64,000 nucleotides of DNA from Larkinella sp049445795 (GTDB lineage Bacteria; Bacteroidota; Bacteroidia; Cytophagales; Spirosomataceae): the NCBI RefSeq assembly GCF_049445795.1, contig NZ_JBMSDT010000003.1, positions 490,269 through 554,268 on the forward strand. The letters run 5' to 3'. Position numbers and translations under genes: made by a program. Below, one piece after another: positions 35,746 to 43,864 of the stretch. Position 1 is the first letter of the stretch. Every line of letters starts with the position of its first letter. The notes below the pieces were generated by a model. The model did no database searches and was not told where the DNA came from. It was given only the letters and a program-made list of their open reading frames with translations.

Positions 35746-36564
35746 TCACTGTTGATAAACCCGCACGTAGTCGACTTCGAACCGGGCGGGGAAGGTCGTG
35801 GCCGAGGGATCACCGCCGTTTTGCCCACCGACGGCCAGGTTGAGCAGCAGGTAGTGCGGCTGGTGGAACGGATTTTTGCCGCTGCCGTCGCCGTTGATGG
35901 TTCGGGTTAGATCGACGGCGTTGAGAAGTTGATCATCGACATACAGCTTGATCGAATCCTGATCCCAATCCATCCGCCAGACGTGGAATTTTTCGGCCCA
36001 CTGCGGGTCCGCAAACGTGTTGAGCGGTTTTTTGGTGGTGCTCCATTCGGCGATGTATCGTCGGTTGGTTCCCCAGGCCACATTTGCCAGGAGCATGTCG
36101 CGGTAGTACTCCATGATGTCGATTTCGCCGTTGGACGGCCACTCGCCGGATACGCCCAGCGTCCAGAACGCGGGCCACATGCCCGGCCGGACGTCAATTC
36201 GTCCGCGCATTTCGAACCGGCCGTACTGCCATTGGTGCAGCCCTTTCGTCATTAGGCTGGCGGCCGTGTACCGGATCGAGTCGCGGCTGGTTCGCCAGTC
36301 AGTACTGTTGAACTGGTAGGTGGGATTCGGGCGGTTCTCCCGGCTGGTTTCGATGATGAGCAAGCCGTTTTCGCAGCGGGCGTTGTCGGGCTGGTACCAC
36401 TGCAATTCGTTGTTGCGGACAAAACCGGTTTCAAACACCCAGTTTTTCGGATCGGGCGGGCCGGGCGTGTTAAACTCGTCGGCCCATACGAGCTTCCAGT
36501 CGGCGGTTGGAGCCGCTGGTTGGTGGGTCATCATCCAGAGCAGCAAAACAGGGAGAAAATTCAT
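35746..36564 (-). CDS. Exported GH16 endo-beta-glucanase-type glycosidase
   Basis: A 272-residue secreted hydrolase with one GH16 domain. The catalytic motif GEIDIMEY gives Glu147 (nucleophile), Asp149 and Glu152 (acid/base). WKLVWADEFNTPGPPDPKNW at the N-terminus and the MWPAFWTLG strand are typical of laminarinase-like members, so a beta-1,3-glucan is the most likely substrate. A signal peptide covers about residues 1-19. A near-consensus -7 box (TACCTTCG on the minus strand, about 40 bases upstream) may drive it. Confidence 0.9.
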   Translation of the reverse strand: MNFLPVLLLWMMTHQPAAPTADWKLVWADEFNTPGPPDPKNWVFETGFVRNNELQWYQPDNARCENGLLIIETSRENRPNPTYQFNSTDWRTSRDSIRYTAASLMTKGLHQWQYGRFEMRGRIDVRPGMWPAFWTLGVSGEWPSNGEIDIMEYYRDMLLANVAWGTNRRYIAEWSTTKKPLNTFADPQWAEKFHVWRMDWDQDSIKLYVDDQLLNAVDLTRTINGDGSGKNPFHQPHYLLLNLAVGGQNGGDPSATTFPARFEVDYVRVYQQ

Positions 36565-36660
36565 GCCGGAACAGGTTTGGAATAGGAGAGCGAAGGTACG
36601 AGATTTGGAAACGTTTACGAGCGACCGCCCACCCGGTTTGGGTTAAACAATCGTTAAATC

Positions 36661-37185
36661 ATGGAACTTCAGGAAGCCATCGAACTCATTCAATATGACC
36701 GATTACCGCAATCCAATCCGGCAACCTGGGCCGATCTGGGATGCGGGAGCGGATTGTTTACCTTCGCCCTGGCGGCCCGGTTGACACACCCGGGGACGAT
36801 TTACGCTGTCGATCAGCAACCGGTCCGGTTGCTGCCACTTCCTGTTTCGGACTCGGTGACGATCGAAACAAGGCAGTGCAATTTTGTGACCGATGAGTTG
36901 GGACTAACGGGGCTGGACGGTATTTTGATGGCAAACTCACTCCATTTTGTGGCCGACAAACCGGCGCTGATTCGGAAATTGGAACGATACCTGAACCCTA
37001 AAGGCGGTTTTTTACTGGTTGAGTATGACACCGATAAGGCCAATTCCTGGGTACCTTTTCCGACCAGTTATCGATCGTTGAAAAAACTTTTTGAAACCGT
37101 TGGATATACTTCAGTTACTTGGCTGAACGAGCGGCCTTCCCGATACGGCCGGGCTAACTTGTATGCGGCTTTTGTGCAAAAGTAA
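36661..37185 (+). CDS. Class I SAM-dependent methyltransferase
   Basis: A 174-residue methyltransferase. The SAM-binding loop is WADLGCGSGLFTFALA (near 22-37), followed by the acidic end of strand two (IYAVDQQP) and DGILMANSLHFVADKP. The C-terminal PSRYGRANLYAAFVQK closes the fold. The substrate is unknown. It is a single gene, divergent from GH16, with the phytochrome operon starting 240 bases downstream. Confidence 0.88.
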   Translation: MELQEAIELIQYDRLPQSNPATWADLGCGSGLFTFALAARLTHPGTIYAVDQQPVRLLPLPVSDSVTIETRQCNFVTDELGLTGLDGILMANSLHFVADKPALIRKLERYLNPKGGFLLVEYDTDKANSWVPFPTSYRSLKKLFETVGYTSVTWLNERPSRYGRANLYAAFVQK

Positions 37186-37223
37186 CAAGCCGTACCGGGG
37201 AATTTTTGTGAAGCGTCGTCGGG

Positions 37224-37250
37224 TTGCCGGGCTAATTTTCAGTACCTTTG
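37224..37250 (+). promoter_or_regulatory. Promoter candidate for the phytochrome operon
   Basis: TACCTTTG (37243-37250) is a perfect -7 box; TTG at 37224-37226 lies 16 bases upstream, slightly short of the usual spacing. The leader to the bphP start would be about 165 bases. Confidence 0.5.
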
Positions 37251-37423
37251 CCCTCTTTTACCCGAAGCAGGTAACCTTCACGAATAGGCCGGTAAACCAT
37301 TGCTAAGTTTTTGATGTTTTGTTTGTTTCGTTACAACTTTCTATTGTAACTTTTAAGATTTGTTGTCGGAGACTTGTCTCCTGGCATAAGAACGTGGCCC
37401 CTGCTGGTCTTCAATCCCTGAAA

Positions 37424-39688
37424 ATGACTATACCTACAGCCGACCTACAGTCTTCAGAAATCAATCTGACCAATTGCGAGACGGAGCCAATCCATATTCC
37501 GGGCTACATTCAGGCCCACGGCTGTCTGGCTGCGATTGATGCGGATGATTTCAGTATTCAGTACGTCAGTGAAACAATTGATGGGTTGGCTAACCAACCC
37601 GCTAAGGAGTTGCTGGGCAAACCGTTGGATGCATTACTGGCTAAAACCGACCTGCCAGGGGATGACGTAAAGGCGTTGTTGTCCCTCGGAATCCGGGACA
37701 ATGCCTGGTCGCGGATCAATCCGCACCGGTTTCGGGTCAACGGGAAAGAATGGAATCTGATTGCGCATGAGCACGATGGCCTGATCCTGCTTGAGTGGGA
37801 ACCGGCCATTTCGGCCCAAAGCAACCTGGATCAACAATTGATTGCCGAAGCGCTGACCGAAGTACAGTCGAACCGAACCCTGACCGAATTGATTCAGAAT
37901 ACCGCCCGGCGGGTGAAGCAGATTATCGGGTACGACCGCGTGATGGTCTACCGGTTTGGCGCCGACTGGCACGGTGAGGTCATTGCCGAAGAAATAAACC
38001 CGGGTGTCGATTCATACCTGGGCCTACATTACCCAGCTTCGGATATTCCGCGGCAGGCCCGCGACTTGTACAAAACCAACCTCGTGCGCATCATTGCCGA
38101 TGTGAACAGCTCGCCATCGCCGATTTATTCAGTCGCCGATTCGGTTCAAAACCGGCCGCTCGATCTGACGCATTCGGTGCTGCGGGCGGTATCGCCGATT
38201 CATATCGAGTACCTGAAAAACATGGGCGTTCGAGCTTCCTTCAGTATTTCGCTTTTGTATCGGGGCGAGCTTTGGGGGCTGATTTCCTGCCATCACTCCA
38301 CGCCCAAGTTTGTCGATTACCCGGCGCGTCAGGCCGCCAAGTTTGTGAGTCAACTGCTGTCGTCAGCGCTGGAGTTTCGGCGGAATGAAGAAGAGCAGTT
38401 ATTCCTGTTCCAGATTCAGCAGAACGAACAGAAACTCAACAGCCACATTCTGAAAGACTGGGATATCGTTGCCGGTCTGACACAGCACCCCATTACGGCG
38501 ATGCACGTCACCGAAGCAACCGGGGCGGTGCTGGCGTTCGATAATAAGTTTTATCCGATGGGCCAAACGCCAACGGAGTCGGCTATGGCCGGGATTACCA
38601 ACTGGCTCAACACGGAGTCGTTCGATACGGTTTTTGAAACCGACCGGCTGCCTGAACTGTATCCGCCCGCCGAAGGCTTCCGCGATGTGGCTTCCGGTCT
38701 GCTGGCGGTGGCTTTGTCGAAAGAACTGGGCGAATACCTGATGTGGTTTAAACCGGAACAAGTCCGACAGGTGACCTGGGCCGGTAACCCTGACAAACCG
38801 GTGACGATTTCGGAGAACGGCCAGCAACACCTGCATCCCCGCAAGAGCTTCGAAGCCTGGTCGCAAACCGTCCGGAACACGGCCGAACCCTGGAAAGAAG
38901 CCGAGGTTTCGGTGGCCTTAAAGCTACGCGAAGATGTGTTGCAGGTGGTGGCCCGCAAGGCCAACGAAGTCCGGCAACTGAATGAGCGCTTGCGAATTGC
39001 CTACGAAGAACTGGACGCCTTCAGCTACACGGTTTCGCACGATTTGCGCACACCCTTGTCTTCCATTCGGTGTTACGCCGAAATCATCATGGAAGAGCAG
39101 GGGGGCGGCATGGACGACGATACGCGGGTGATGTTCCAGAAGATCATGGATTCGACGGAACGGATGCGATCGCTGATCCGGCACATCCTTTACTATTCGC
39201 GGATGGGCCGTACGGAGCTGAATTTCAAGCATCTTGATATTCTGAAGATGCTGGACGTAATTCGGGATGAAATTCTGATTACCGAGAAAAAGAAAAACCG
39301 GAACATCCGGATCGAATTTGGCGATACCCCTTCGATTTACGGTGATCCAACGATGGTCAATCAGGTGTTTACCAACCTGATTTCCAATGCGACCAAATAC
39401 ACCCAACCGGCGGCCGAAGCCGTGGTTTGGATTGAAGGCCGTGAAACCCCCAGGGAAGTGATTTATTCCGTGAAAGATAACGGAATCGGCTTCGATATGC
39501 GGCACGCCAATAAAATGTTTGAGTTATTCAAACGTTTGGACAATGCAGCCAGTTACGAAGGAACCGGCGTTGGACTGGCGATTGTGAAACGGATTATCAG
39601 TCGGCACAATGGCAAGATCTGGTTCCGCAGCGAACCGAATCGGGAAACCGTCTTTTCGGTATCATTTCCGAAAGAGTCTCATAATTAG
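37424..39688 (+). CDS. bphP: Bacteriophytochrome histidine kinase
   Basis: Red/far-red photoreceptor kinase of 754 residues with PAS_2, GAF, PHY, HisKA and HATPase domains in order. The biliverdin-attachment Cys is Cys18 in NCETEPIHIPGYIQAHG. The chromophore pocket motif YPASDIPRQARDLY places Asp207 where it is expected, and HSVLRAVSPIH carries the GAF histidine. The phosphorylated His539 is in VSHDLRTPLSSIR; DNGIGF and GTGVGLAIVKR form the ATP site. Met at 37424 is chosen because it gives the normal short N-terminal extension; an earlier start adds 35 unrelated residues. It heads an operon with a response regulator and the heme oxygenase that makes biliverdin. Confidence 0.94.
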   Translation: MTIPTADLQSSEINLTNCETEPIHIPGYIQAHGCLAAIDADDFSIQYVSETIDGLANQPAKELLGKPLDALLAKTDLPGDDVKALLSLGIRDNAWSRINPHRFRVNGKEWNLIAHEHDGLILLEWEPAISAQSNLDQQLIAEALTEVQSNRTLTELIQNTARRVKQIIGYDRVMVYRFGADWHGEVIAEEINPGVDSYLGLHYPASDIPRQARDLYKTNLVRIIADVNSSPSPIYSVADSVQNRPLDLTHSVLRAVSPIHIEYLKNMGVRASFSISLLYRGELWGLISCHHSTPKFVDYPARQAAKFVSQLLSSALEFRRNEEEQLFLFQIQQNEQKLNSHILKDWDIVAGLTQHPITAMHVTEATGAVLAFDNKFYPMGQTPTESAMAGITNWLNTESFDTVFETDRLPELYPPAEGFRDVASGLLAVALSKELGEYLMWFKPEQVRQVTWAGNPDKPVTISENGQQHLHPRKSFEAWSQTVRNTAEPWKEAEVSVALKLREDVLQVVARKANEVRQLNERLRIAYEELDAFSYTVSHDLRTPLSSIRCYAEIIMEEQGGGMDDDTRVMFQKIMDSTERMRSLIRHILYYSRMGRTELNFKHLDILKMLDVIRDEILITEKKKNRNIRIEFGDTPSIYGDPTMVNQVFTNLISNATKYTQPAAEAVVWIEGRETPREVIYSVKDNGIGFDMRHANKMFELFKRLDNAASYEGTGVGLAIVKRIISRHNGKIWFRSEPNRETVFSVSFPKESHN

Positions 39689-39703
39689 CAAACTTGTACG
39701 ACA

Positions 39704-40129
39704 ATGTTGGATGTATTGTATGTAGAAGACAACCCGGATGACGCCGACTTATTCGGCAGGGTCATCCGAAAGATGGAGAAAGGCATCTCCTATAAAGTCA
39801 TCAACGTGGGTTCCGAAGCCCTCGACTACCTGACGGCGCAGGGAAAATACCAGGGCGAAACCGCCCCCCTGCCCAAACTGCTCCTGCTCGACCTGGATTT
39901 GTCGGAATACAGCGGGTTCGAGATTATTCAGAAAGCGCGGTCGGTGGCCCGGACGCGGTTGCTGCCCATCGTTGTCTTCAGCACGTCGGACAGCCCGCAG
40001 GACATCAGCCAGTCGTTTAACCTGGGGGCCAATGCGTACGTCGTTAAACCGGGTAGTTATCAATCCATCAATCAATTGTTGCGTCGGCTGTGTGATTTCT
40101 GGCTGATCGACAACAACGTAGTCAATTGA
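39704..40129 (+). CDS. Single-domain response regulator (Rcp1-like)
   Basis: A 141-residue receiver domain without an output domain. Acidic residues are in VEDNPDD (Glu8-Asp9), the likely phospho-acceptor is Asp63 in LLLLDLDLSEYSG, and the conserved Lys115 is in YVVKPGSYQ. Stand-alone receivers of this length beside phytochromes are the Rcp type and accept phosphate from the photoreceptor. It starts 15 bases after bphP, and its stop lies 2 bases before the heme oxygenase start. Confidence 0.92.
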   Translation: MLDVLYVEDNPDDADLFGRVIRKMEKGISYKVINVGSEALDYLTAQGKYQGETAPLPKLLLLDLDLSEYSGFEIIQKARSVARTRLLPIVVFSTSDSPQDISQSFNLGANAYVVKPGSYQSINQLLRRLCDFWLIDNNVVN

Positions 40130-40131
40130 GC

Positions 40132-40719
40132 ATGACGTTAGCGGAACGGCTGCGGAACGAAACCCGGGCGCTGCACGAAGAAACCGAAGCGCTTCTGTAT
40201 ACGGAACCGCTCCGGGCCGGTACCCTGACACGGGAGCAGTACGGGCATTTGTTGCAGATTCACTGGTTGTTTCACGAAGCCCTGGAAACCGCCATTGACC
40301 AGAATCCGGCGTTTTTTCAGGCCTATAATCCCGACGACCGCCGGAAAGCGCCCTGGCTGGAGGCTGATCTGGCCGAACTCGATGTTTCGCTGCCCGATGC
40401 CCGGCCCGGTCTGTTTGCCGACTGGTCGCCGAGCGAATTACTCGGTGCGGCTTACGTTGGCGAAGGGTCAATGCTGGGCGGGAAGGTGGTCATGCACCTG
40501 CTGCACAAAAGTCCGGAGGTGGAACCCTTGCTGACAAACGCGCGATTTTACCAGGGATACGGGGTAGATGCGATGACGAAATGGGCGGGTTTCAAGGCAA
40601 TCCTGGCCGATCAAACGGAGGACAGCCACGATACGATTGTGGAAGCCGCATACCAGACTTTCCGGGCTTATCACGATATTTTTCGGACTACGAAACGGGA
40701 AAAACCGCCCGTTTGCTAG
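40132..40719 (+). CDS. bphO: Biliverdin-producing heme oxygenase
   Basis: Oxidises heme to biliverdin IX, the chromophore of the upstream phytochrome. The 195 residues include the proximal His15 in RNETRALHEETE and the distal-helix block LLGAAYVGEGSMLGGKVV. The ATG at 40132 is preferred; a TTG two codons earlier would overlap the response regulator stop. It is third in the operon, so chromophore and apoprotein are made together. Its TAG stop shares the palindrome CTAG with the stop of the facing kinase gene. Confidence 0.92.
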   Translation: MTLAERLRNETRALHEETEALLYTEPLRAGTLTREQYGHLLQIHWLFHEALETAIDQNPAFFQAYNPDDRRKAPWLEADLAELDVSLPDARPGLFADWSPSELLGAAYVGEGSMLGGKVVMHLLHKSPEVEPLLTNARFYQGYGVDAMTKWAGFKAILADQTEDSHDTIVEAAYQTFRAYHDIFRTTKREKPPVC

Positions 40720-41879
40720 GCGTTATGCCCGTAAATGGGCAGATACACTTTGAACGTCGAACCGTGCCCCACCTGGCTGCTCACGTCCACCGTGCCGCCG
40801 TGAATCTCCGCTACTTTCTTGCAAATCGCCAAACCAATACCGGTGCCACTGTAGGCCGACCGACTTTCCAGCCGCTGGAAGGGCTGAAAAATCCGTGCTT
40901 TATACTTCTCATCGAACCCGATTCCGTTGTCGGTTACCTCGACCAACACATACAGTCGTTGGGATTGCTCGCGCAGTTCCTCCGGTAGTTCAGTGGGTTC
41001 GGGATGGCGGGCCGTCACCTGAATCAGCGGTTTTTGATCCGGTTTCTGAAACTTAATGGCATTGCCGATCAGGTTCTGAAACAACTGCCGCAACCGGAGC
41101 GGATTACCCAGCACGTTGGGGAGTGCAGCCACGCGAACGGTTGCGTGTTTCTCGTTGATGGCCACTTCCAGATCGCCCAGCACTTCCTTGATCAGCCGCG
41201 CAAGCGACACGGTTTCAAACGGTTCGGTCTGTGTGGAGAGCCGTGAATACGTCAGCAGATCCCGCACCAGCACCTGCATCCGTTTGGCCGAATTCTGAAT
41301 TCGGCGGACGAGATCGACTTCGCCGTCGACCAGGCTGTCGGCAAACTGGCTCTGCAGGACATCGCCGAACGCCTGGAGTTTCCGCAGCGGTTCCTGCAAG
41401 TCGTGTGATGCGATGTAGGCGAATTGTTCCAGGTTCTCGTTTGAGCTCCGGATCTGGTGAATGGTTGCTTCGAGTTGGTGCTGAATGCGCTTGTTTTCGG
41501 TAATGTCCAGAAAGGTGACACGCAAGTCGTTGCCGAAACGGTCGGCCACCAGCGTCAGCCAGCGGTCGGCACCGTCGTTTTGGTAATGGTGTTCCAGTTC
41601 CAGGGGTTTATGCTGGCTCAGTGCCCGGCAGTAATGCTCGAAAATACCGTTGGATTTGTAATCCGGCCACCAGCGGCTGTGCAGTTCGCCGAGAAGTACG
41701 TCCGGTTCCTGACCGACAAAAGCCGCCACGGTTTTATTGGCAACGACAATCCGAAAATCGGTTATTTGTTCCTGCTCATCGCGCACGGGGTGTAGCAGGA
41801 GCAGAGCCGATTGTGAACTGTCCATCAGCGCTCGAAGCCGGGAAATTTCGGTCAATAAGGAATCTACTCGTGAATCCAA
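40716..41879 (-). CDS. PAS-domain sensor histidine kinase
   Basis: A soluble kinase of 387 residues. A short coiled segment (DSLLTEISRLRALMDSS) leads into a PAS domain (about 20-135, ending FLDITENKR), then HisKA with FAYIASHDLQEPLRKLQ and HATPase_c with LFQNLIGNAIKFQ, DNGIGF and GTGIGLAICKK. Start is TTG at 41879; an ATG at codon 19 is the alternative. It is convergent with and overlaps the heme oxygenase gene by four bases. It shares the ASHDLQ-type H-box with the ethylene-receptor-like kinase at 9.2 kb. No receiver gene is next to it other than the phytochrome's. Confidence 0.88.
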   Translation of the reverse strand: MDSRVDSLLTEISRLRALMDSSQSALLLLHPVRDEQEQITDFRIVVANKTVAAFVGQEPDVLLGELHSRWWPDYKSNGIFEHYCRALSQHKPLELEHHYQNDGADRWLTLVADRFGNDLRVTFLDITENKRIQHQLEATIHQIRSSNENLEQFAYIASHDLQEPLRKLQAFGDVLQSQFADSLVDGEVDLVRRIQNSAKRMQVLVRDLLTYSRLSTQTEPFETVSLARLIKEVLGDLEVAINEKHATVRVAALPNVLGNPLRLRQLFQNLIGNAIKFQKPDQKPLIQVTARHPEPTELPEELREQSQRLYVLVEVTDNGIGFDEKYKARIFQPFQRLESRSAYSGTGIGLAICKKVAEIHGGTVDVSSQVGHGSTFKVYLPIYGHNA

Positions 41880-42033
41880 GGGTGGGTTTCGTTATTTCAA
41901 CTAATTCGAACGGGGCGGACAGATGCCTGATCAATCAACTAAGATAGGCGTTAATTTGTTGTTATTGCCTGACGCAAAATGAAAAACTATTCACTGGTTT
42001 AGCCCGGTTAATTTTTTCTCTGGCGGAATCAGG

Positions 42034-42041
42034 TACTTTTG
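42034..42041 (+). promoter_or_regulatory. -7 box (TACTTTTG) of the cupin gene
   Basis: Perfect TAnnTTTG, 43 bases before the cupin ATG. No clear -33 TTG. Confidence 0.5.
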
Positions 42042-42084
42042 TCCTGCGGGTTTCGCATTTATTCCTTACTGAACCGATCCTGTC

Positions 42085-42423
42085 ATGCAGACACAAAACC
42101 GCCTTTTTATTCACGATCAGGAAATAGCCTGGCAAGACGTCGGGCCGGGCGTCCGGCGAAAAATCATGGCGTACGATGCCAACCTGATGCTGGTGAAGGT
42201 AGCGTTTGAAACGGGCGGTATCGGTGCCATTCATCACCATTACCACACGCAGATGAGCTACGTGGAGAGTGGGCGGTTTGCCATCACTATCGGGGAGGAA
42301 ACGCAGGAACTGAAAGCGGGTGATGTGTATCACCTGCCGCCCAACGTTCCGCACGGAGCCGTCGCGCTCGAAGCAGGCGTGCTGGTGGATGTGTTTACTC
42401 CCGTGCGGGAGGATTTTTTATAG
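42085..42423 (+). CDS. Cupin-domain protein
   Basis: A 112-residue single cupin barrel. Metal-binding motif one is GAIHHHYHTQMSYVESGRF and motif two is GDVYHLPPNVPHGAVAL, together giving the usual three His and one Glu. Small cupins of this type include isomerases, dioxygenases and sugar- or keto-acid-binding proteins; the activity cannot be told. It is monocistronic, with a hairpin filling the gap to the convergent thioredoxin gene. Confidence 0.88.
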   Translation: MQTQNRLFIHDQEIAWQDVGPGVRRKIMAYDANLMLVKVAFETGGIGAIHHHYHTQMSYVESGRFAITIGEETQELKAGDVYHLPPNVPHGAVALEAGVLVDVFTPVREDFL

Positions 42424-42428
42424 GGTTA

Positions 42429-42506
42429 CGGTATTCGGTTTTCAGTATCCAGTTTACAAATTCGTTATTCGGTGTTCGTTATTCATTATTTAAAAACCGA
42501 ATACCG
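42429..42506. repeat. Inverted repeat of 7-bp-like units between convergent genes
   Basis: CGGTATTCGGTTTT (42429-42442) pairs perfectly with AAAACCGAATACCG (42493-42506). Between them are more words of the same type: TATTCGG, TTTTCAG, ATTCGTT and GTTCGTT. The element spans nearly the whole gap between the stop at 42423 and the facing stop at 42511, so it may end both transcripts. Confidence 0.8.
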
Positions 42507-42510
42507 AACA

Positions 42511-43647
42511 CTAGTAATACCGCCCCAGCAATCGGTTTTCGACAATCCGGCGCTTCATTTCCAACACGTCGATGGTGCCCTGCTTGCTGTAGACGATCTT
42601 TCCGCCCGGTTCGACCAGGATGGTGTACGGCAAGGCGCCCTGCCATTTCGGGTCGATGGCTTCGATCAGGGCGTATTTGTCCTCCGAATTGAACAGGTAG
42701 TTCTTGTTCGAGGCTTCTTTTTTTTTCAGGAATTCGAGCGCTTTGGCCTTTTTGTCGGGCTTGTCGGCCGAAACCGAGACGAATTCAAAATCCCGTTCGC
42801 GGTACATCCGGTCGATGCTGACAAAATCCGGAAACTCCTGTACACAGGGGCCGCACCAGGTCGCCCAGACGTTGATCAGCCGCAATTTGTCGGAATCGTT
42901 CCGGAGCAGTTTTTTCAGTCCGGCCACGTCGATGTCTTCCAGCGAAACCGGGCGTCGGGCCCATTCGGCCTGCTGTTTCTGGATGTAATCCTCTTTCTCC
43001 ATCCACTTCACCGAACAGCCAAACGTTTTGGTCGTCGGCACCGGTACTTTCTGACCAGCCAGCACGGCATCCAGCGCGGCCCGGGCGTCTTCGGCATTGG
43101 CGGTACCCGGTTTTTCCTTCGCATCAAACCGTCCGGCGTATTGCAGTTTGCGGCTTTTGTCGAAAATGAAAACGTGGGGTGTTGCCACCGGGCCGTATTT
43201 CTGGGCCGTAGCCTGTGTGTCGCCGTCGTACAGATATGGGAAATTGTATCCCTTGGCTTTGGCCCGGATTTTCATTTCCTCGAAGCTGTCGCTGAGATCG
43301 GTGTAGCCCAGTTCGGCCAGGCTGACGGTTTTGGGATTGTTGGGCGAAATCACGACGAAGTTCACCTGCTTCGGTTTGTAATCGTTCACGAGCTGGATGA
43401 GCCGGTCTTCGTAAGCCTGGGCGGTGGGGCAGTGGTTGCAACTGAACACGATCACCAGCGCGGCCGAACCGGCAAAACTCTTGAGCGTGTACTGTTTACC
43501 ATCGATTCCGGGCAAGGAGAAGTCCGGGGCCGATGCGCCGATTTCCAGCGTTTTGTGCTCCTCGTTCGGGCTGAAAGCCACGCTGCCGACCAGCATCAAC
43601 GAGATTGTCAGTCGCTGGAGTTGTTTTGTTAAAAGGTTGGTTATCAT
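42511..43647 (-). CDS. Exported tandem thioredoxin-fold protein
   Basis: A 378-residue exported protein with two thioredoxin-like domains in one chain. After a signal peptide (1-25), domain one (about 35-205) is peroxiredoxin/AhpC-TSA-like with the unusual pair Cys70-Asn-His-Cys73 in VFSCNHCPTAQAYEDR and a cis-Pro block VATPHVFIFD. Domain two (about 235-375) has the classical ResA/TlpA site WATWCGPC (Cys265, Cys268) and LPYTILVEPGG. Together they could form an electron relay or a peroxide-sensing/reducing unit; this is inference. The gene stands alone between a cupin gene and a divergent kinase gene. Confidence 0.88.
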   Translation of the reverse strand: MITNLLTKQLQRLTISLMLVGSVAFSPNEEHKTLEIGASAPDFSLPGIDGKQYTLKSFAGSAALVIVFSCNHCPTAQAYEDRLIQLVNDYKPKQVNFVVISPNNPKTVSLAELGYTDLSDSFEEMKIRAKAKGYNFPYLYDGDTQATAQKYGPVATPHVFIFDKSRKLQYAGRFDAKEKPGTANAEDARAALDAVLAGQKVPVPTTKTFGCSVKWMEKEDYIQKQQAEWARRPVSLEDIDVAGLKKLLRNDSDKLRLINVWATWCGPCVQEFPDFVSIDRMYRERDFEFVSVSADKPDKKAKALEFLKKKEASNKNYLFNSEDKYALIEAIDPKWQGALPYTILVEPGGKIVYSKQGTIDVLEMKRRIVENRLLGRYY

Positions 43648-43864
43648 AGGGCTAAAAAAAAGAGTGTAGGAATACTATAAAACTACCTGAAAATAATGAA
43701 AGAAAACCGTAGCGGGAATTTTCAGTCGAGATTCTTATACGCTGGCCCGAAAAAAGGCGGATTCGACCCGCAATTTTTTGAAACGAAAGTCCGGACTACT
43801 ACTTTTAAGAACCGTTAACCGCTTCACCAAGAGCGAACTGCGGAACCTGAAACCCGTATCGTGT

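Noticed and set aside
42472..43632. 386-codon open frame on the plus strand
   Set aside because: Runs opposite the tandem thioredoxin gene, whose active-site motifs prove that strand; the shadow has no domain.
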